Shown one piece after another: positions 25,075 to 33,236 of a stretch of DNA of 46,918 nucleotides. This stretch comes from an uncultured Chitinophaga sp. (GTDB taxonomy: Bacteria > Bacteroidota > Bacteroidia > Chitinophagales > Chitinophagaceae): NCBI RefSeq assembly GCF_946479755.1, contig NZ_CAMLHC010000046.1:1-46918 (forward strand), read 5' to 3'. The position numbers and the translations under genes were made by a program. The notes beneath the pieces were generated by a model. It made no database searches and was not told the DNA's origin. It saw only the letters and a program-made list of their open reading frames with translations. The stretch's first letter is position 1, and every line of letters starts with the position of its first letter.

Positions 25075-25689
25075 ATGAATGAAGGAATAGATATAAAAAT
25101 TGTACAGGAAAGGTACGCCGGCATGTCAGACAGAGAACTGGTCTTTTTCGTGACGGGGAATGGATACGGTTTAACGCCAGAAGCACTTAAAGTAGTCAAG
25201 GAAGAAATAGCCAAACGGGGTATTAATTCCCGTTTGGCGGACGTGTTGGATATTCAAAACAGGTCCCTCAGTGAAGACGAAATAGATGATTATTGTGCGT
25301 TACTGAGCCATTTACACTGTCCTGTTTGCGGTAGCAATCGGACTAAGTTGAACGCCACGCTAACAGCAGAGGTAACTAGTTTTATATTCATAACGGAGTA
25401 TAAAACGAAGATCCGTGTTGCTTGTCCTGCTTGTCTGGATAAATTGAATGATTCGGCATTGATGACAACGCGTATATTTGGCTGGTGGGCGCTTCCATGG
25501 GGCATTATTAAATCAAGGCAAGCCATCTCAGTAAACAACCGGAGCAAACAAAACAATCATAAAAGTATACCAAGTCTATATTTGAAATGGTTTGTCGTGT
25601 GCTGCAAAGGTCAACTGGAATTGCATAAACACGACCGAACGGCGCTTATAAATATTATCTCGCATGCATTGGAAATAGGATTTAAGTAA
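25075..25689 (+). CDS. Hypothetical protein with two CxxC pairs (zinc-ribbon-like)
   Basis: 204 aa, family not recognised. Residues 10-55 form a helical region with GMSDRELVFFVTGNGYGLTPEAL, reminiscent of short adaptor helices. CPVC (82-85) and CPAC (117-120), 31 residues apart, suggest a zinc-ribbon. A semi-hydrophobic stretch (FGWWALPWGIIKS, 135-147) follows. It is transcribed divergently from the ECF sigma gene and converges with the GH43 gene. No function is proposed. Confidence 0.7.
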   Translation: MNEGIDIKIVQERYAGMSDRELVFFVTGNGYGLTPEALKVVKEEIAKRGINSRLADVLDIQNRSLSEDEIDDYCALLSHLHCPVCGSNRTKLNATLTAEVTSFIFITEYKTKIRVACPACLDKLNDSALMTTRIFGWWALPWGIIKSRQAISVNNRSKQNNHKSIPSLYLKWFVVCCKGQLELHKHDRTALINIISHALEIGFK

Positions 25690-25762
25690 GCCTTCAGATA
25701 CAATACCTGTATGCTTATCTGGAGTAATGTATGGAACGTTTTTGCTGACGCAACCGCGACCC

Positions 25763-26902
25763 CTATTTTCTTTGAGGTGCTGCCTGTGGCGTGGTAGTAG
25801 GTCCTTCCACCACCAGTTTCCCGTTTTTCAGGATCTTCATCCGGTCAATAAACACCACGCGTTCATCGCCGGTGGCCAGGGTACGGGCATGGTACACGCA
25901 AAACATTTCCTTGCCGTCCGGAGACCAGGTAATGCTGTTATGCCCTGTGCCGGTCACCACGCCGCCTTTATCGTTGTTTTTCTGTAATACCGGATTGTTG
26001 GCCGCTTTGACGAACGGGCCCAGCGGACTTTTGGCCGTGGCATATCCCACGGCGTAGTTCTTACCGCCGAAATAGTTCGCCGAATACATCATGTAATAAG
26101 TATCGCCTTTTTGGAAGATGGCCGAACCTTCCGTCCAGCGGCGGTTGACTTCTTTGGAGGTAACGGAGCGGCTTTCCCATTCTGTCTGCCGGTCGCCCAT
26201 TTTTACCGGTGGACGCAACAGCAGCACCGGTTCCCCGATAACGCCACTGAAATCCGGTTTAAGTTCCACGCCATACACCCAGCTTTCCTCAATGCTGCCG
26301 AACCATCCTTTTTTCCGCGCCCAGTCTGCAACTTCGCTTTCTACCGGATGTTTGTAACAGCAGCGGGAATAATAGAGATAGATCTTACCGCTTTTATCAA
26401 ATAACACATTGGCATCTATCACAGGATAGCCGGGATCGAAGATGGGTTTGTCTGACAGGTCGGTGAACGGGCCGGCGGGGTTGTCGGCAACGGCCACCCC
26501 TATACGAAAATTCTCCACTTCCTTGCCGGGGTTGTTTTTCCACTGCGCGCTGTAGAACAGGTAGTATTTACCCTGGAAGGCGTATACCTCCGGGGCCCAA
26601 TAAGCGCCGTCCCAGGCGGCGGTGGAATCGCTCCAGCCATTCCTGTTACCGGCATAGTATACCTGTCCTTCTTCTTTCCAGTGGACCAGGTCGGGAGATG
26701 AATAAGCGGCAAAGCCGTTTTTGGCGCCGCCGCCCGTCCCATACATAAAGTACTGGCCGCCTTCTAGCTGCAGCACATAAGGATCGCCGAATTTTATGGG
26801 CAGCGGGTTTTTATAGGCGCCATGGGATTGTGCGATTCCGGCAGGACAGGCAAGGAACGTGGCAAGGAAGTATCCGATGGCAGTTTTCAGCGTGTTGTTC
26901 AT
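25763..26902 (-). CDS. Glycoside hydrolase family 43
   Basis: 379-aa secreted five-bladed propeller enzyme. Signal peptide 1-25 (ending GIAQ). The three GH43 catalytic residues are in place: Asp40 (KFGDPYVL, general base), Asp163 (PVIDANVLF, pKa modulator) and Glu258 (RWTEGSAIF, general acid). Family activities are beta-xylosidase, alpha-L-arabinofuranosidase and related; the subfamily is not clear from the sequence. It is a single gene not adjacent to a SusCD pair, with a TATATTTG box 20 bases upstream of its start. Confidence 0.92.
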   Translation of the reverse strand: MNNTLKTAIGYFLATFLACPAGIAQSHGAYKNPLPIKFGDPYVLQLEGGQYFMYGTGGGAKNGFAAYSSPDLVHWKEEGQVYYAGNRNGWSDSTAAWDGAYWAPEVYAFQGKYYLFYSAQWKNNPGKEVENFRIGVAVADNPAGPFTDLSDKPIFDPGYPVIDANVLFDKSGKIYLYYSRCCYKHPVESEVADWARKKGWFGSIEESWVYGVELKPDFSGVIGEPVLLLRPPVKMGDRQTEWESRSVTSKEVNRRWTEGSAIFQKGDTYYMMYSANYFGGKNYAVGYATAKSPLGPFVKAANNPVLQKNNDKGGVVTGTGHNSITWSPDGKEMFCVYHARTLATGDERVVFIDRMKILKNGKLVVEGPTTTPQAAPQRK

Positions 26903-26922
26903 ACGTGGATATGTCAGGTAGA

Positions 26923-26930
26923 CAAATATA
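26923..26930 (-). promoter_or_regulatory. Candidate -7 box of the GH43 gene
   Basis: TATATTTG on the minus strand matches TAnnTTTG, 20 bases before the start codon. No well-spaced TTG -33 element was found, so support is moderate. Confidence 0.4.
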
Positions 26931-27136
26931 GCTGCCGGAAGTTATAAATGAAAGCAATTTTCTGAAAGGGCAGGGAAGAAGCAGTCCCATCGGAAAAAAA
27001 ATACTGATTACTCTGTGAAATACTTAAATTTGCCGCTCCCAACGGGAATGGATAAACTATGCCGTTCAGACAGGTTGGGAAAGTAGCCCAAATTCGGACC
27101 AATTGAAATACCTATATTAAACCTGAATCGTTCACA

Positions 27137-27598
27137 ATGGAACAACCCAAAAATTTTACCAGAGAAGGTAACGTCTACAAAATGAAGCCCCAGTTAGGGT
27201 TCAATATTGTTGTAATAGGACTGGCGCTGCTTTTCGTCGTCCTTGGTATCTACATAAAATCACCTGGTGTGATATGGATATTTGCCGCCTGCGGTGTGAT
27301 CTTTATCCTGAGTGCCTTTACCAAATCGCTGGTCATCGACATGGACAAAAAAGAGATCAGTGGAAGAATGGCGCTGATAAAGTCCGGCTTTACCATACCG
27401 ATAGCGGCCATACAACATTTTGAACTGTATTCCCTCCGGCAGAACTTTATCACCACCAACACCACCCTGAATGTGTACTACCTGAAAGACGGTAAGGAGA
27501 AATCAGTATCTCTGGTGCAAGGGTTTACCGCCAGAGGAATACAAAATATTTTAAACGACATCGAGGAAATCATTTCAACAGATGAGTCTAAGGGATAA
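27137..27598 (+). CDS. Small membrane protein, PH-like C-terminus
   Basis: 153 aa with two membrane helices (about 21-40 and 44-62) followed by a soluble beta-rich part (VIDMDKKEISGRM, IPIAAIQHFELYS). The two-helix plus beta-sandwich plan resembles bacterial PH-like membrane proteins, but no family is firmly recognised. Its end overlaps the next gene by 17 bases, so the two are translationally coupled. A possible -7 box TAAATTTG lies at 27025-27032. Confidence 0.72.
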   Translation: MEQPKNFTREGNVYKMKPQLGFNIVVIGLALLFVVLGIYIKSPGVIWIFAACGVIFILSAFTKSLVIDMDKKEISGRMALIKSGFTIPIAAIQHFELYSLRQNFITTNTTLNVYYLKDGKEKSVSLVQGFTARGIQNILNDIEEIISTDESKG

Positions 27599-28088
27599 GT
27601 TAAAGGTGGAGATAACCCCCGGTAGGGTGTCATTGCAGCCCAACCGCAGACTCGCGTCCAGCCTGATCTGGTACGCCGGGATCACCGCCGCCGTCGCCAT
27701 TTTCCTGGCCATTTTTTATGTCCGGATGGGGGAGCCTGGCAGGGTCGTGTGTTTTGCCCTGGTGATTTATTTTGTAGGCCACGGTTTGGTCGATTATGTG
27801 TTCCGGTTCAACGTGCGTTATGAATTTGACAGGGAGACCAATGCCGTGTACAAGGAAAACCCGCCTTTTGGAAGAAAGCGGCTCATGGCGCTGGATGAGA
27901 TGGTGATCTTCACCAGGTCCGGTTCCGGTGAGTGGCATTACGCCATGGGCAAAAAAAAGCAGCAGTTCGTCAAAAATTATAAAATAAGCCCCGCTTTTGG
28001 CGGCGGAAAGGCGCAGGAGCAGTGCGCAACGGAGTTTGAAGAAACGATTCTGAACCCTATCGTGGCGTTGGTACCGGCTCCTTTGTAA
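27582..28088 (+). CDS. Small membrane protein, partner of the preceding gene
   Basis: 168 aa with two membrane helices (about 28-46 and 53-72) and a C-terminal soluble beta-rich domain (VRYEFDRETNAVYKENPPFG, RKRLMALDEMVIF). It has the same overall plan as the preceding protein, so the pair could be diverged relatives that form a complex. Family not recognised. Followed after 16 bases by the Imm-5-like gene. Confidence 0.72.
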   Translation: MSLRDKLKVEITPGRVSLQPNRRLASSLIWYAGITAAVAIFLAIFYVRMGEPGRVVCFALVIYFVGHGLVDYVFRFNVRYEFDRETNAVYKENPPFGRKRLMALDEMVIFTRSGSGEWHYAMGKKKQQFVKNYKISPAFGGGKAQEQCATEFEETILNPIVALVPAPL

Positions 28089-28104
28089 ACACAGTTTCCA
28101 CTAT

Positions 28105-28617
28105 ATGATCCTTCCTAAAATCAGGGATGAAAGATTTATCACCGTCCGCCGGGGAGGTTCCCTGTCGGACGGGGACCATCATCTGCTGGCTACCTGGGCA
28201 GCCGCGTGTGCACAGCATGTGTTGCCTTTCTTTGAGGCGGAGCAACCGGACGATGAGCGCCCGCGGCGGGCCATTGAACTAACGCACGCCTGGGTGGACG
28301 GCAAGATCACCATGAAAGAAGCCCATAAGATGGCGTTTGTTGCCAATGCAGCCGCCCGGGACCTTTCCGGTGCGGCCAAGTTCGCCGCTTTGTCCGCCGG
28401 TCAGGCGGTGGCGGTAGCCCATGTGGCGGCGCATGAACTTGGCGCGGCAGCCTATGCGATCAGGGCTGCCATGGCGGCGGCGCCGGAAGATCAGAAAGAG
28501 GCAGCCCGCAGGAAAGAGCATCAGTGGCAGCTGGACCAGCTGCCGGAAAAAATCCGGGCGCTCGTCCTGGATGATCAGCGGCTGCGCAACGATATCTGCT
28601 GGTCGGTTTTCAGCTAA
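28105..28617 (+). CDS. Imm-5-like putative immunity protein
   Basis: 170 aa, alanine-rich and almost all helical. The N-terminus LPKIRDERFITVRRGGSL, the middle PRRAIELTHAWVDGKITM and the AVAHVAAHELGAAAYAIRA segment match proteins annotated as putative immunity proteins of the Imm-5-like group. No toxin gene is adjacent. The higher alanine content than its neighbours could reflect transfer from a high-GC donor, but this is only a suspicion. The role as an immunity protein is a family label, not demonstrated. Confidence 0.7.
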   Translation: MILPKIRDERFITVRRGGSLSDGDHHLLATWAAACAQHVLPFFEAEQPDDERPRRAIELTHAWVDGKITMKEAHKMAFVANAAARDLSGAAKFAALSAGQAVAVAHVAAHELGAAAYAIRAAMAAAPEDQKEAARRKEHQWQLDQLPEKIRALVLDDQRLRNDICWSVFS

Positions 28618-28618
28618 C

Positions 28619-29563
28619 TTACAGCACGGTCCGGCCATTGACCAGGTTCTCATCCACATCGGATACCTGGCGGTAGCGCATTTTACGGCTTTCCGTGCAG
28701 TACCTGACAGAGCCGGACTCCACATACTTAAAATAAAGCACTTCCCGCGGGTAGGCAGCCTCCAGGCGGTTGCAGGCTTCTTCCATCTTCAGCTCATAAT
28801 CGTAAAATAACCGGATACACTTGCGGATAGCGGCGTCTTCATCCAAACCTTCGGCCCGCTGCATCACGCGGACAAGATTGGTGTAATCGGACTTCTCTTC
28901 TTTTTTCGCTCGTAAATTGTACAGGTCCAGCAGTATGGCGATACTCCTGCTGGAACAATCGAAAATTTCCGCAAACCCGGGATGCCGGAAGGTGGAAAGC
29001 TCCAGGTCGTTCTGTGTATCATACAAGATCGAGAAGATGACCCACATAGCGACGTTATAATGCCGGTGACGGAGGTATTCCTCCACTGTGAGGTGCTGTT
29101 CCTGCACTTCCGCTATGCGGAGCTGCATCATGCCGTCGAGATACTTCTTTATCTCGCTCCTGAATAAAGCCAGCGTTCCTTCGTTCCAGTCAGAACGGGA
29201 ACAAAAGGCATGTACCGGTGCAAAGCGCGGGTCGTCGAAAGAGCCCTCCGTAGCCGCTATATACTGCTCCATCATCCTGCGGATCTCGTCCAGGTCGGTG
29301 GAATTGTCAAAATACAGGTCGTCTACCAGCGCCCAGTAAGCAAAATAGCGGGCGACAGCCTTCAGCTTCTGCGGGTCTCCCAAGGGATAAATATAAATGC
29401 AATACAGGGCGCCGGCGGCCATGTAGTCCCCGTATTGCCGGGTGTTTTCATTGAGGATGTCAAATGCGTTGGTGCTAAAAAACTGTTTGATGTCGGCGAT
29501 GATATCGTTTTTCTGCGGATGTTCCATCACTGGAAAACGGGATACGAATAAGGGAATTTCCAT
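28619..29563 (-). CDS. Class I terpene synthase homologue
   Basis: 314 aa, the usual size of a bacterial single-domain terpene cyclase. The first Mg-binding motif is intact as DDLYFD (Asp81, Asp82, Asp86) after YFAYWALV. The pyrophosphate-sensor region VEEYLRHRHYN holds Arg167, and the C-terminus has RYCTESRKMRY, resembling the conserved RY pair. The second metal motif, normally NDxxSxxxE, reads LDLYNLRAKKE at 212-222: Asn is replaced by Leu and Ser by Asn, before the usual NLV (229-231). It would convert a prenyl diphosphate to a cyclic or linear terpene if active; the degenerate motif leaves this open. No prenyltransferase or P450 is adjacent. Confidence 0.8.
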   Translation of the reverse strand: MEIPLFVSRFPVMEHPQKNDIIADIKQFFSTNAFDILNENTRQYGDYMAAGALYCIYIYPLGDPQKLKAVARYFAYWALVDDLYFDNSTDLDEIRRMMEQYIAATEGSFDDPRFAPVHAFCSRSDWNEGTLALFRSEIKKYLDGMMQLRIAEVQEQHLTVEEYLRHRHYNVAMWVIFSILYDTQNDLELSTFRHPGFAEIFDCSSRSIAILLDLYNLRAKKEEKSDYTNLVRVMQRAEGLDEDAAIRKCIRLFYDYELKMEEACNRLEAAYPREVLYFKYVESGSVRYCTESRKMRYRQVSDVDENLVNGRTVL

Positions 29564-29950
29564 TTGGACAGATGATTTAAATGAATGGTTACTGAGTACA
29601 GATCACAGGAATAGACAAAAACAGGCGTGCAAACATGACGGGTTGATGGCTAAGTTATTTTCCCTGACTGCAGTATCACTTCAGGCGGCGACAACCAGCT
29701 GTTGTTGTAGTGTGTTTATTTATAATATGTATAGCTCCGCTGGCGACATCCGGTAGTTGAACGGCGGGGACCGGCAGGGAAATTGGTCAGCAGTAGCATG
29801 GTGAAAGTGATTGATTTTCAGGAGATACTACTATCGGTTGTCAAAAAACAACCAGGAGTAGCGGTGATACAACTAACAGGAGCGGTGCTTTTGATGGTGT
29901 TGAAATGAACCCGGATATCTTTGCATTATCGAAAAACAAAAACAGTAGAG
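29564..29950. other. Intergenic region between divergent terpene synthase and regulator genes
   Basis: 387 bases. It holds the candidate promoter at 29916-29923 for the regulator and a short 6-bp hairpin (29836-29841 with 29848-29853). No TAnnTTTG box for the terpene synthase gene was found on the minus strand. No further gene is supported. Confidence 0.5.
29916..29923 (+). promoter_or_regulatory. Candidate -7 box of the XRE-pentapeptide gene
   Basis: TATCTTTG matches TAnnTTTG, 27 bases before the ATG at 29951, with TTTTG about 22 bases upstream. It overlaps the alternative TTG start at 29921, which argues for the ATG at 29951 as the true start. Confidence 0.45.
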
Positions 29951-30832
29951 ATGGACATTAAAATCATCGGCAGCAAGATTGCCAAAGCAAGAAAACAGGT
30001 AGACATGTCGCAGGCGCAGTTGGCTCAATTGCTTTTTATCAGTCCGCAGGCAGTTGGAAAATGGGAACGGGGAGAGTCCATTCCGGACATTATCACCATG
30101 AACCGGCTGGCACAGGTGCTGGGGGTAGACCTTAACTATTTTTCGGAAGGATTTCCGTCTGTTGCCGACGAGGCAGATCAGCCGTTGGCGGAGTCTGTGT
30201 CCGTGGAGCAGGAGCCGAAGCGTGCCTGGGATATGTCGCTCGGCAACTGGGTGGACGCTGATTTTTCCGGCCTGAAGAACCTGCATGAGAAGTTCAGCGC
30301 ATCTAACATGCAGCGGTGTAAGTTCATCGGCTCAGACATGGCTGGGCTATTGCTGAAAGGCAATCATGTGAGCAGCTGTGATTTTTCCGGTTCCGATATG
30401 AACAGCAGCCACTTTCAAAAATCCCATATAGACACTAATCTCTTCAAAGACTGTTCGCTGAGGGAGGCCGAATTCTCAGGAAGCCATATTAAAAGTTGCA
30501 ATTTTTCCGGGGCGGACTTCACCGGGGCAACCTTCCGTTCCTGCAGCTGCGCGAAAAACACGATGACAAGCGCCGTGTTGAACCGGACTTCCTTTGTGAG
30601 TACATCCCTGGCAGATATGGTGTTCGATGGCAATACGCTGGAGGACTGTTATTTTGATGACTGTTCTTTCTCCAGGGTGACCTTCCAGGATGCACGCCTC
30701 TTAAATACCTTCTTCAAATGCAGGACGTTAAAACAGCTCCGGTTTGTGAACTGCGAGGCCGACCGGATGACGTACGAATTCCTGAAAAACGGGAAAGCGG
30801 ACATGAACGGGATTACCTTGATAACACAATAA
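29951..30832 (+). CDS. XRE-family regulator fused to a pentapeptide-repeat beta-helix
   Basis: 293 aa. Residues 1-65 form a Cro/CI helix-turn-helix (SQAQLAQLLFISPQAVGKWERG). After a linker, residues 100-265 are an uninterrupted pentapeptide-repeat domain. Phe sits at nearly every tenth residue (115, 125, 145, 155, 165, 175, 185, 195, 215, 225, 235, 245, 255, 265) and Met/Leu/Ile/Phe occupies most of the alternate positions. That register gives about 33 repeats or 8 coils of a right-handed quadrilateral helix. Such helices can mimic DNA or mediate protein contacts. An ABC exporter pair follows 12 bases later, so it is likely its regulator. Confidence 0.88.
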   Translation: MDIKIIGSKIAKARKQVDMSQAQLAQLLFISPQAVGKWERGESIPDIITMNRLAQVLGVDLNYFSEGFPSVADEADQPLAESVSVEQEPKRAWDMSLGNWVDADFSGLKNLHEKFSASNMQRCKFIGSDMAGLLLKGNHVSSCDFSGSDMNSSHFQKSHIDTNLFKDCSLREAEFSGSHIKSCNFSGADFTGATFRSCSCAKNTMTSAVLNRTSFVSTSLADMVFDGNTLEDCYFDDCSFSRVTFQDARLLNTFFKCRTLKQLRFVNCEADRMTYEFLKNGKADMNGITLITQ

Positions 30833-30844
30833 AAACCACGATAC

Positions 30845-31612
30845 ATGTTACAAAATGAATTCGCTATTTCGGTAAAGGGACTGAAGAAATCCTACAAGCA
30901 CGTGCCGGTGCTGACGGATGTGGATTTCCAGGTCAGGGCAGGCACCATCTTCGCGCTGCTCGGTTCTAACGGCGCCGGCAAAACGACCATCGTCCGGATA
31001 CTGACCACCTTGCTCCGGCAGGATGGAGGGATAGCCGCGGTAAACGGCTTCGATGTGGCATCGCAGCCGGAAGGTGTGCGGCGGTCCATCAGCCTGACGG
31101 GCCAGTTTGCAGCAGTGGATGAGATATTGACGGGGCGGGAGAACCTGGTGATGATCGCGCAGTTGCGGCACCTCGCGCATCCGCACCGGGTGGCCGACGA
31201 TCTGCTGCAACGGTTCGGTCTCACCGATGCCGCCAACCGCAGGGCATCCACGTATTCAGGGGGAATGCGGCGGCGGCTGGACATCGCTATGAGCCTCGTG
31301 GGACAGTCCCGCCTCATCTTCCTGGACGAGCCTACCACAGGGCTGGACCCCGAGGCGCGCATAGAGGTATGGAAGATCATCAAAGAGATGGCGAACAGCG
31401 GCACCACCGTCTTCCTGACTACCCAGTATCTCGAAGAAGCAGAACAGCTGGCCGACAGGATCGCCATTCTTCACAAAGGCCGGATTATCGTGAATGGCAC
31501 GCTCGAAGAGCTGAAGCAGCTGTTCCCGCCGGCAAAAAAAGAATACATTGAAAAACAGCCGACGCTGGAAGAGATTTTCCTCAGCATCGTTGGTAAAAAG
31601 GAGGTTGTATAA
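30845..31612 (+). CDS. ABC transporter ATP-binding protein, DrrA-like
   Basis: 255 aa. Walker A GSNGAGKTT (40-48), signature YSGGM (137-141), Walker B LIFLDE (157-162) and the D-loop TTGLDP are all intact. The sequence belongs to the daunorubicin-resistance type of drug or lipid exporters (DrrA/CcmA-like). Its stop is one base before the permease start, so the two form a transporter. Substrate unknown. Confidence 0.94.
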   Translation: MLQNEFAISVKGLKKSYKHVPVLTDVDFQVRAGTIFALLGSNGAGKTTIVRILTTLLRQDGGIAAVNGFDVASQPEGVRRSISLTGQFAAVDEILTGRENLVMIAQLRHLAHPHRVADDLLQRFGLTDAANRRASTYSGGMRRRLDIAMSLVGQSRLIFLDEPTTGLDPEARIEVWKIIKEMANSGTTVFLTTQYLEEAEQLADRIAILHKGRIIVNGTLEELKQLFPPAKKEYIEKQPTLEEIFLSIVGKKEVV

Positions 31613-31613
31613 A

Positions 31614-32381
31614 ATGGAAGCAACAAAAAACTACTATTTCATGGATATGGGCGTTATGCTGGGTCGTTCCATGCGCCATATCTTCCGCAGCATGGACACG
31701 ATCATTACCGTGACCATCATGCCCATCGCCCTCATGCTGTTGTTTGTGTATGTACTGGGCGGTGCTATTCAAAGCGGGGCTGACAACTATGTCAACTACC
31801 TGTTGCCGGGCATCATGCTCATTGCCGTGGCCAACAGTATCGGGTACGTATCTTTCCGCCTGTTTACCGATGTGCAGCGGGGTATATTCGAACGTTTCAA
31901 TTCGATGCCGATCGCCCGTTCGGCTGCCTTGTGGGGGCATGTGCTGACGTCGCTGGTCTCCAACGTGATTTCGGTGTCCGTGATCGTGCTGGTGGCGCTG
32001 CTGATGGGCTTCCGTTCTTCCGCAGGCGTACTGTCATGGCTGGCGGTAGCCGGGATCCTCGCCATGTTCACCCTGGCGCTGACGTGGGTAGCTGCTATCG
32101 CAGGATTATCTGCTAAGTCAGTGGATGGCGCCAGCGCCATCGCTTATCCGATACACTTTCTGCCGTTGATCAGTTCTGCCTTTGTGCCTACCAGTACAAT
32201 GCCGGCGGGCGTGCGGGCCTTTGCCGAAAATCAGCCGCTGACGCCGATGGTCAATGCCATACGGTCGCTGCTTTCCGGTCAGCCGGTCAACGGTGAAATA
32301 TGGGTAGCGCTGGCGTGGTGCCTGGGAATTATGCTTGTCGCTTATGCCTTCGCGATGCAGGTGTACAATAAACGCGGGTAG
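31614..32381 (+). CDS. ABC-2 type permease, DrrB-like
   Basis: 255 aa from the ATG at 31614, which has a good ribosome site (AAGGAGG, 31598-31604). A longer frame from 31548 would overlap the ATPase gene and adds a basic, non-membrane extension. Six hydrophobic helices, with an ABC-2 pattern such as NYLLPGIMLIAVANSIGYVSF. It pairs with the ATPase to export a drug-like or lipid substrate. Convergent with the Imm51 gene (7-base gap). Confidence 0.92.
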   Translation: MEATKNYYFMDMGVMLGRSMRHIFRSMDTIITVTIMPIALMLLFVYVLGGAIQSGADNYVNYLLPGIMLIAVANSIGYVSFRLFTDVQRGIFERFNSMPIARSAALWGHVLTSLVSNVISVSVIVLVALLMGFRSSAGVLSWLAVAGILAMFTLALTWVAAIAGLSAKSVDGASAIAYPIHFLPLISSAFVPTSTMPAGVRAFAENQPLTPMVNAIRSLLSGQPVNGEIWVALAWCLGIMLVAYAFAMQVYNKRG

Positions 32382-32388
32382 ATGATGA

Positions 32389-32739
32389 TTAATCCAGTTC
32401 AGCCCGCGAAAACAGGTCCTTTATCAACGCGTCATTTTCACACGCCTGTTTAAAGGAAAGCGCAAATTCTTTTAAGGCCTCTTTGTTGAGCGAATAGGCG
32501 CAGAACATATCCGCTTCGGGGTCAAATTTAACAATGCCGGCTAATGCCGGTTTTTGTTCTTGTAAGAAAACATGGGCTAAGGACTCCCAGTCATATCCGT
32601 TCCCTTCAAAACCCTCTTCCTCCCGGGACTGGAAAATCTCCGTTTTGTATGTTCCTACGTTCAGGCAGAGCGATACGCTGCCTTCGTGTTCTACCCAGAA
32701 AAATGGCTGGATCGCTGCTTCAAAGGTGTTAGTGTCCAT
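32389..32739 (-). CDS. Immunity protein 51 family (Imm51)
   Basis: 116 aa. The family pattern is clear: FFWVEHEGSVSLCLNVGTY, EEEGFEGNGYDWESLA and FDPEADMFCAYS, with a C-terminal SRAELD. Imm51 proteins are predicted antidotes to polymorphic toxins delivered between cells. No toxin gene is in the window, so this is an orphan immunity gene, which is common in Bacteroidota. Confidence 0.82.
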   Translation of the reverse strand: MDTNTFEAAIQPFFWVEHEGSVSLCLNVGTYKTEIFQSREEEGFEGNGYDWESLAHVFLQEQKPALAGIVKFDPEADMFCAYSLNKEALKEFALSFKQACENDALIKDLFSRAELD

Positions 32740-32819
32740 ATGGTGCTAATGGTTTAAAAAGTTCGTCTAAGCGCCCCCGAAAATACGCCGTATTTTTTTC
32801 TTGGTAAATTAAGTATATG

Positions 32820-32835
32820 ATCGTAATATTGCGAT
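32820..32835. promoter_or_regulatory. ArsR operator candidate 1
   Basis: ATCGTAATATTGCGAT, an almost perfect 16-base palindrome just upstream of arsR. Nearly the same sequence occurs at 33201-33216 before arsM, so both are likely ArsR binding sites. The site overlaps the first possible arsR ATG (32834). Confidence 0.65.
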
Positions 32836-32851
32836 GGTTAATAAAACGATC

Positions 32852-33181
32852 ATGGGAGCGACGAAAACAGATCTCTTCACCAGACAGCAGAATGAAATGG
32901 CCGCCATGGCCAAGGCTTTGGCGCACCCGGCGCGTATTGCCATCCTGCAATACCTCGTGAAAAAGAACGCCTGCGTTTGTGGTGACCTGGTGGATGAGCT
33001 GGGACTGGCGCAGGCCACTACCTCCCAGCATCTGAAAGAGCTGAAGACGGCCGGCATCATACAGGGTTCCATAGAAGGGGTAAGCGTATGCTATTGCATC
33101 AACCCCAAAGTCTGGAAACAATACAAGGAGCTTTTTAACGCCTTCTTTAAAGACGTTGACCTGCAAAACACCTGCTGCTAA
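32852..33181 (+). CDS. arsR: ArsR/SmtB-family arsenic-responsive repressor
   Basis: 109-aa winged-helix repressor. The start at 32852 is chosen because the earlier in-frame ATG at 32834 lies inside the palindromic operator. The helix-turn-helix is LGLAQATTSQHLKELKTAGII. Metalloid-binding candidates are the CVC pair in ACVCGDL (Cys41, Cys43), CYC (80, 82) and a terminal CC. It would repress the ars operon until arsenite binds. First gene of arsR-arsM-acr3-arsC-sigZ. Confidence 0.92.
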   Translation: MGATKTDLFTRQQNEMAAMAKALAHPARIAILQYLVKKNACVCGDLVDELGLAQATTSQHLKELKTAGIIQGSIEGVSVCYCINPKVWKQYKELFNAFFKDVDLQNTCC

Positions 33182-33200
33182 TATTTTTTTGTCTCTATAT

Positions 33201-33216
33201 ATCGCAATATTGCAAT
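33201..33216. promoter_or_regulatory. ArsR operator candidate 2
   Basis: ATCGCAATATTGCAAT, with the perfect 10-base palindrome GCAATATTGC inside, 21 bases before the arsM start. It shares the ATCGnAATATTGCnAT pattern with the site before arsR. It suggests a second, internal ArsR-controlled promoter. Confidence 0.6.
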
Positions 33217-33236
33217 AATACGATAATATTTATGTT

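Noticed and set aside
29921..29950. Upstream TTG start for the XRE-pentapeptide gene
   Set aside because: The TTG overlaps the predicted -7 promoter box; the ATG at 29951 begins the conserved helix-turn-helix.
29873..30286. 137-codon open frame on the minus strand
   Set aside because: Antisense to the helix-turn-helix part of the XRE-pentapeptide gene and covers its promoter.
31548..31613. Longer start for the ABC permease
   Set aside because: It would overlap the ATPase gene by 65 bases; the ATG at 31614 has an AAGGAGG site 9 bases upstream and gives the usual N-terminus.
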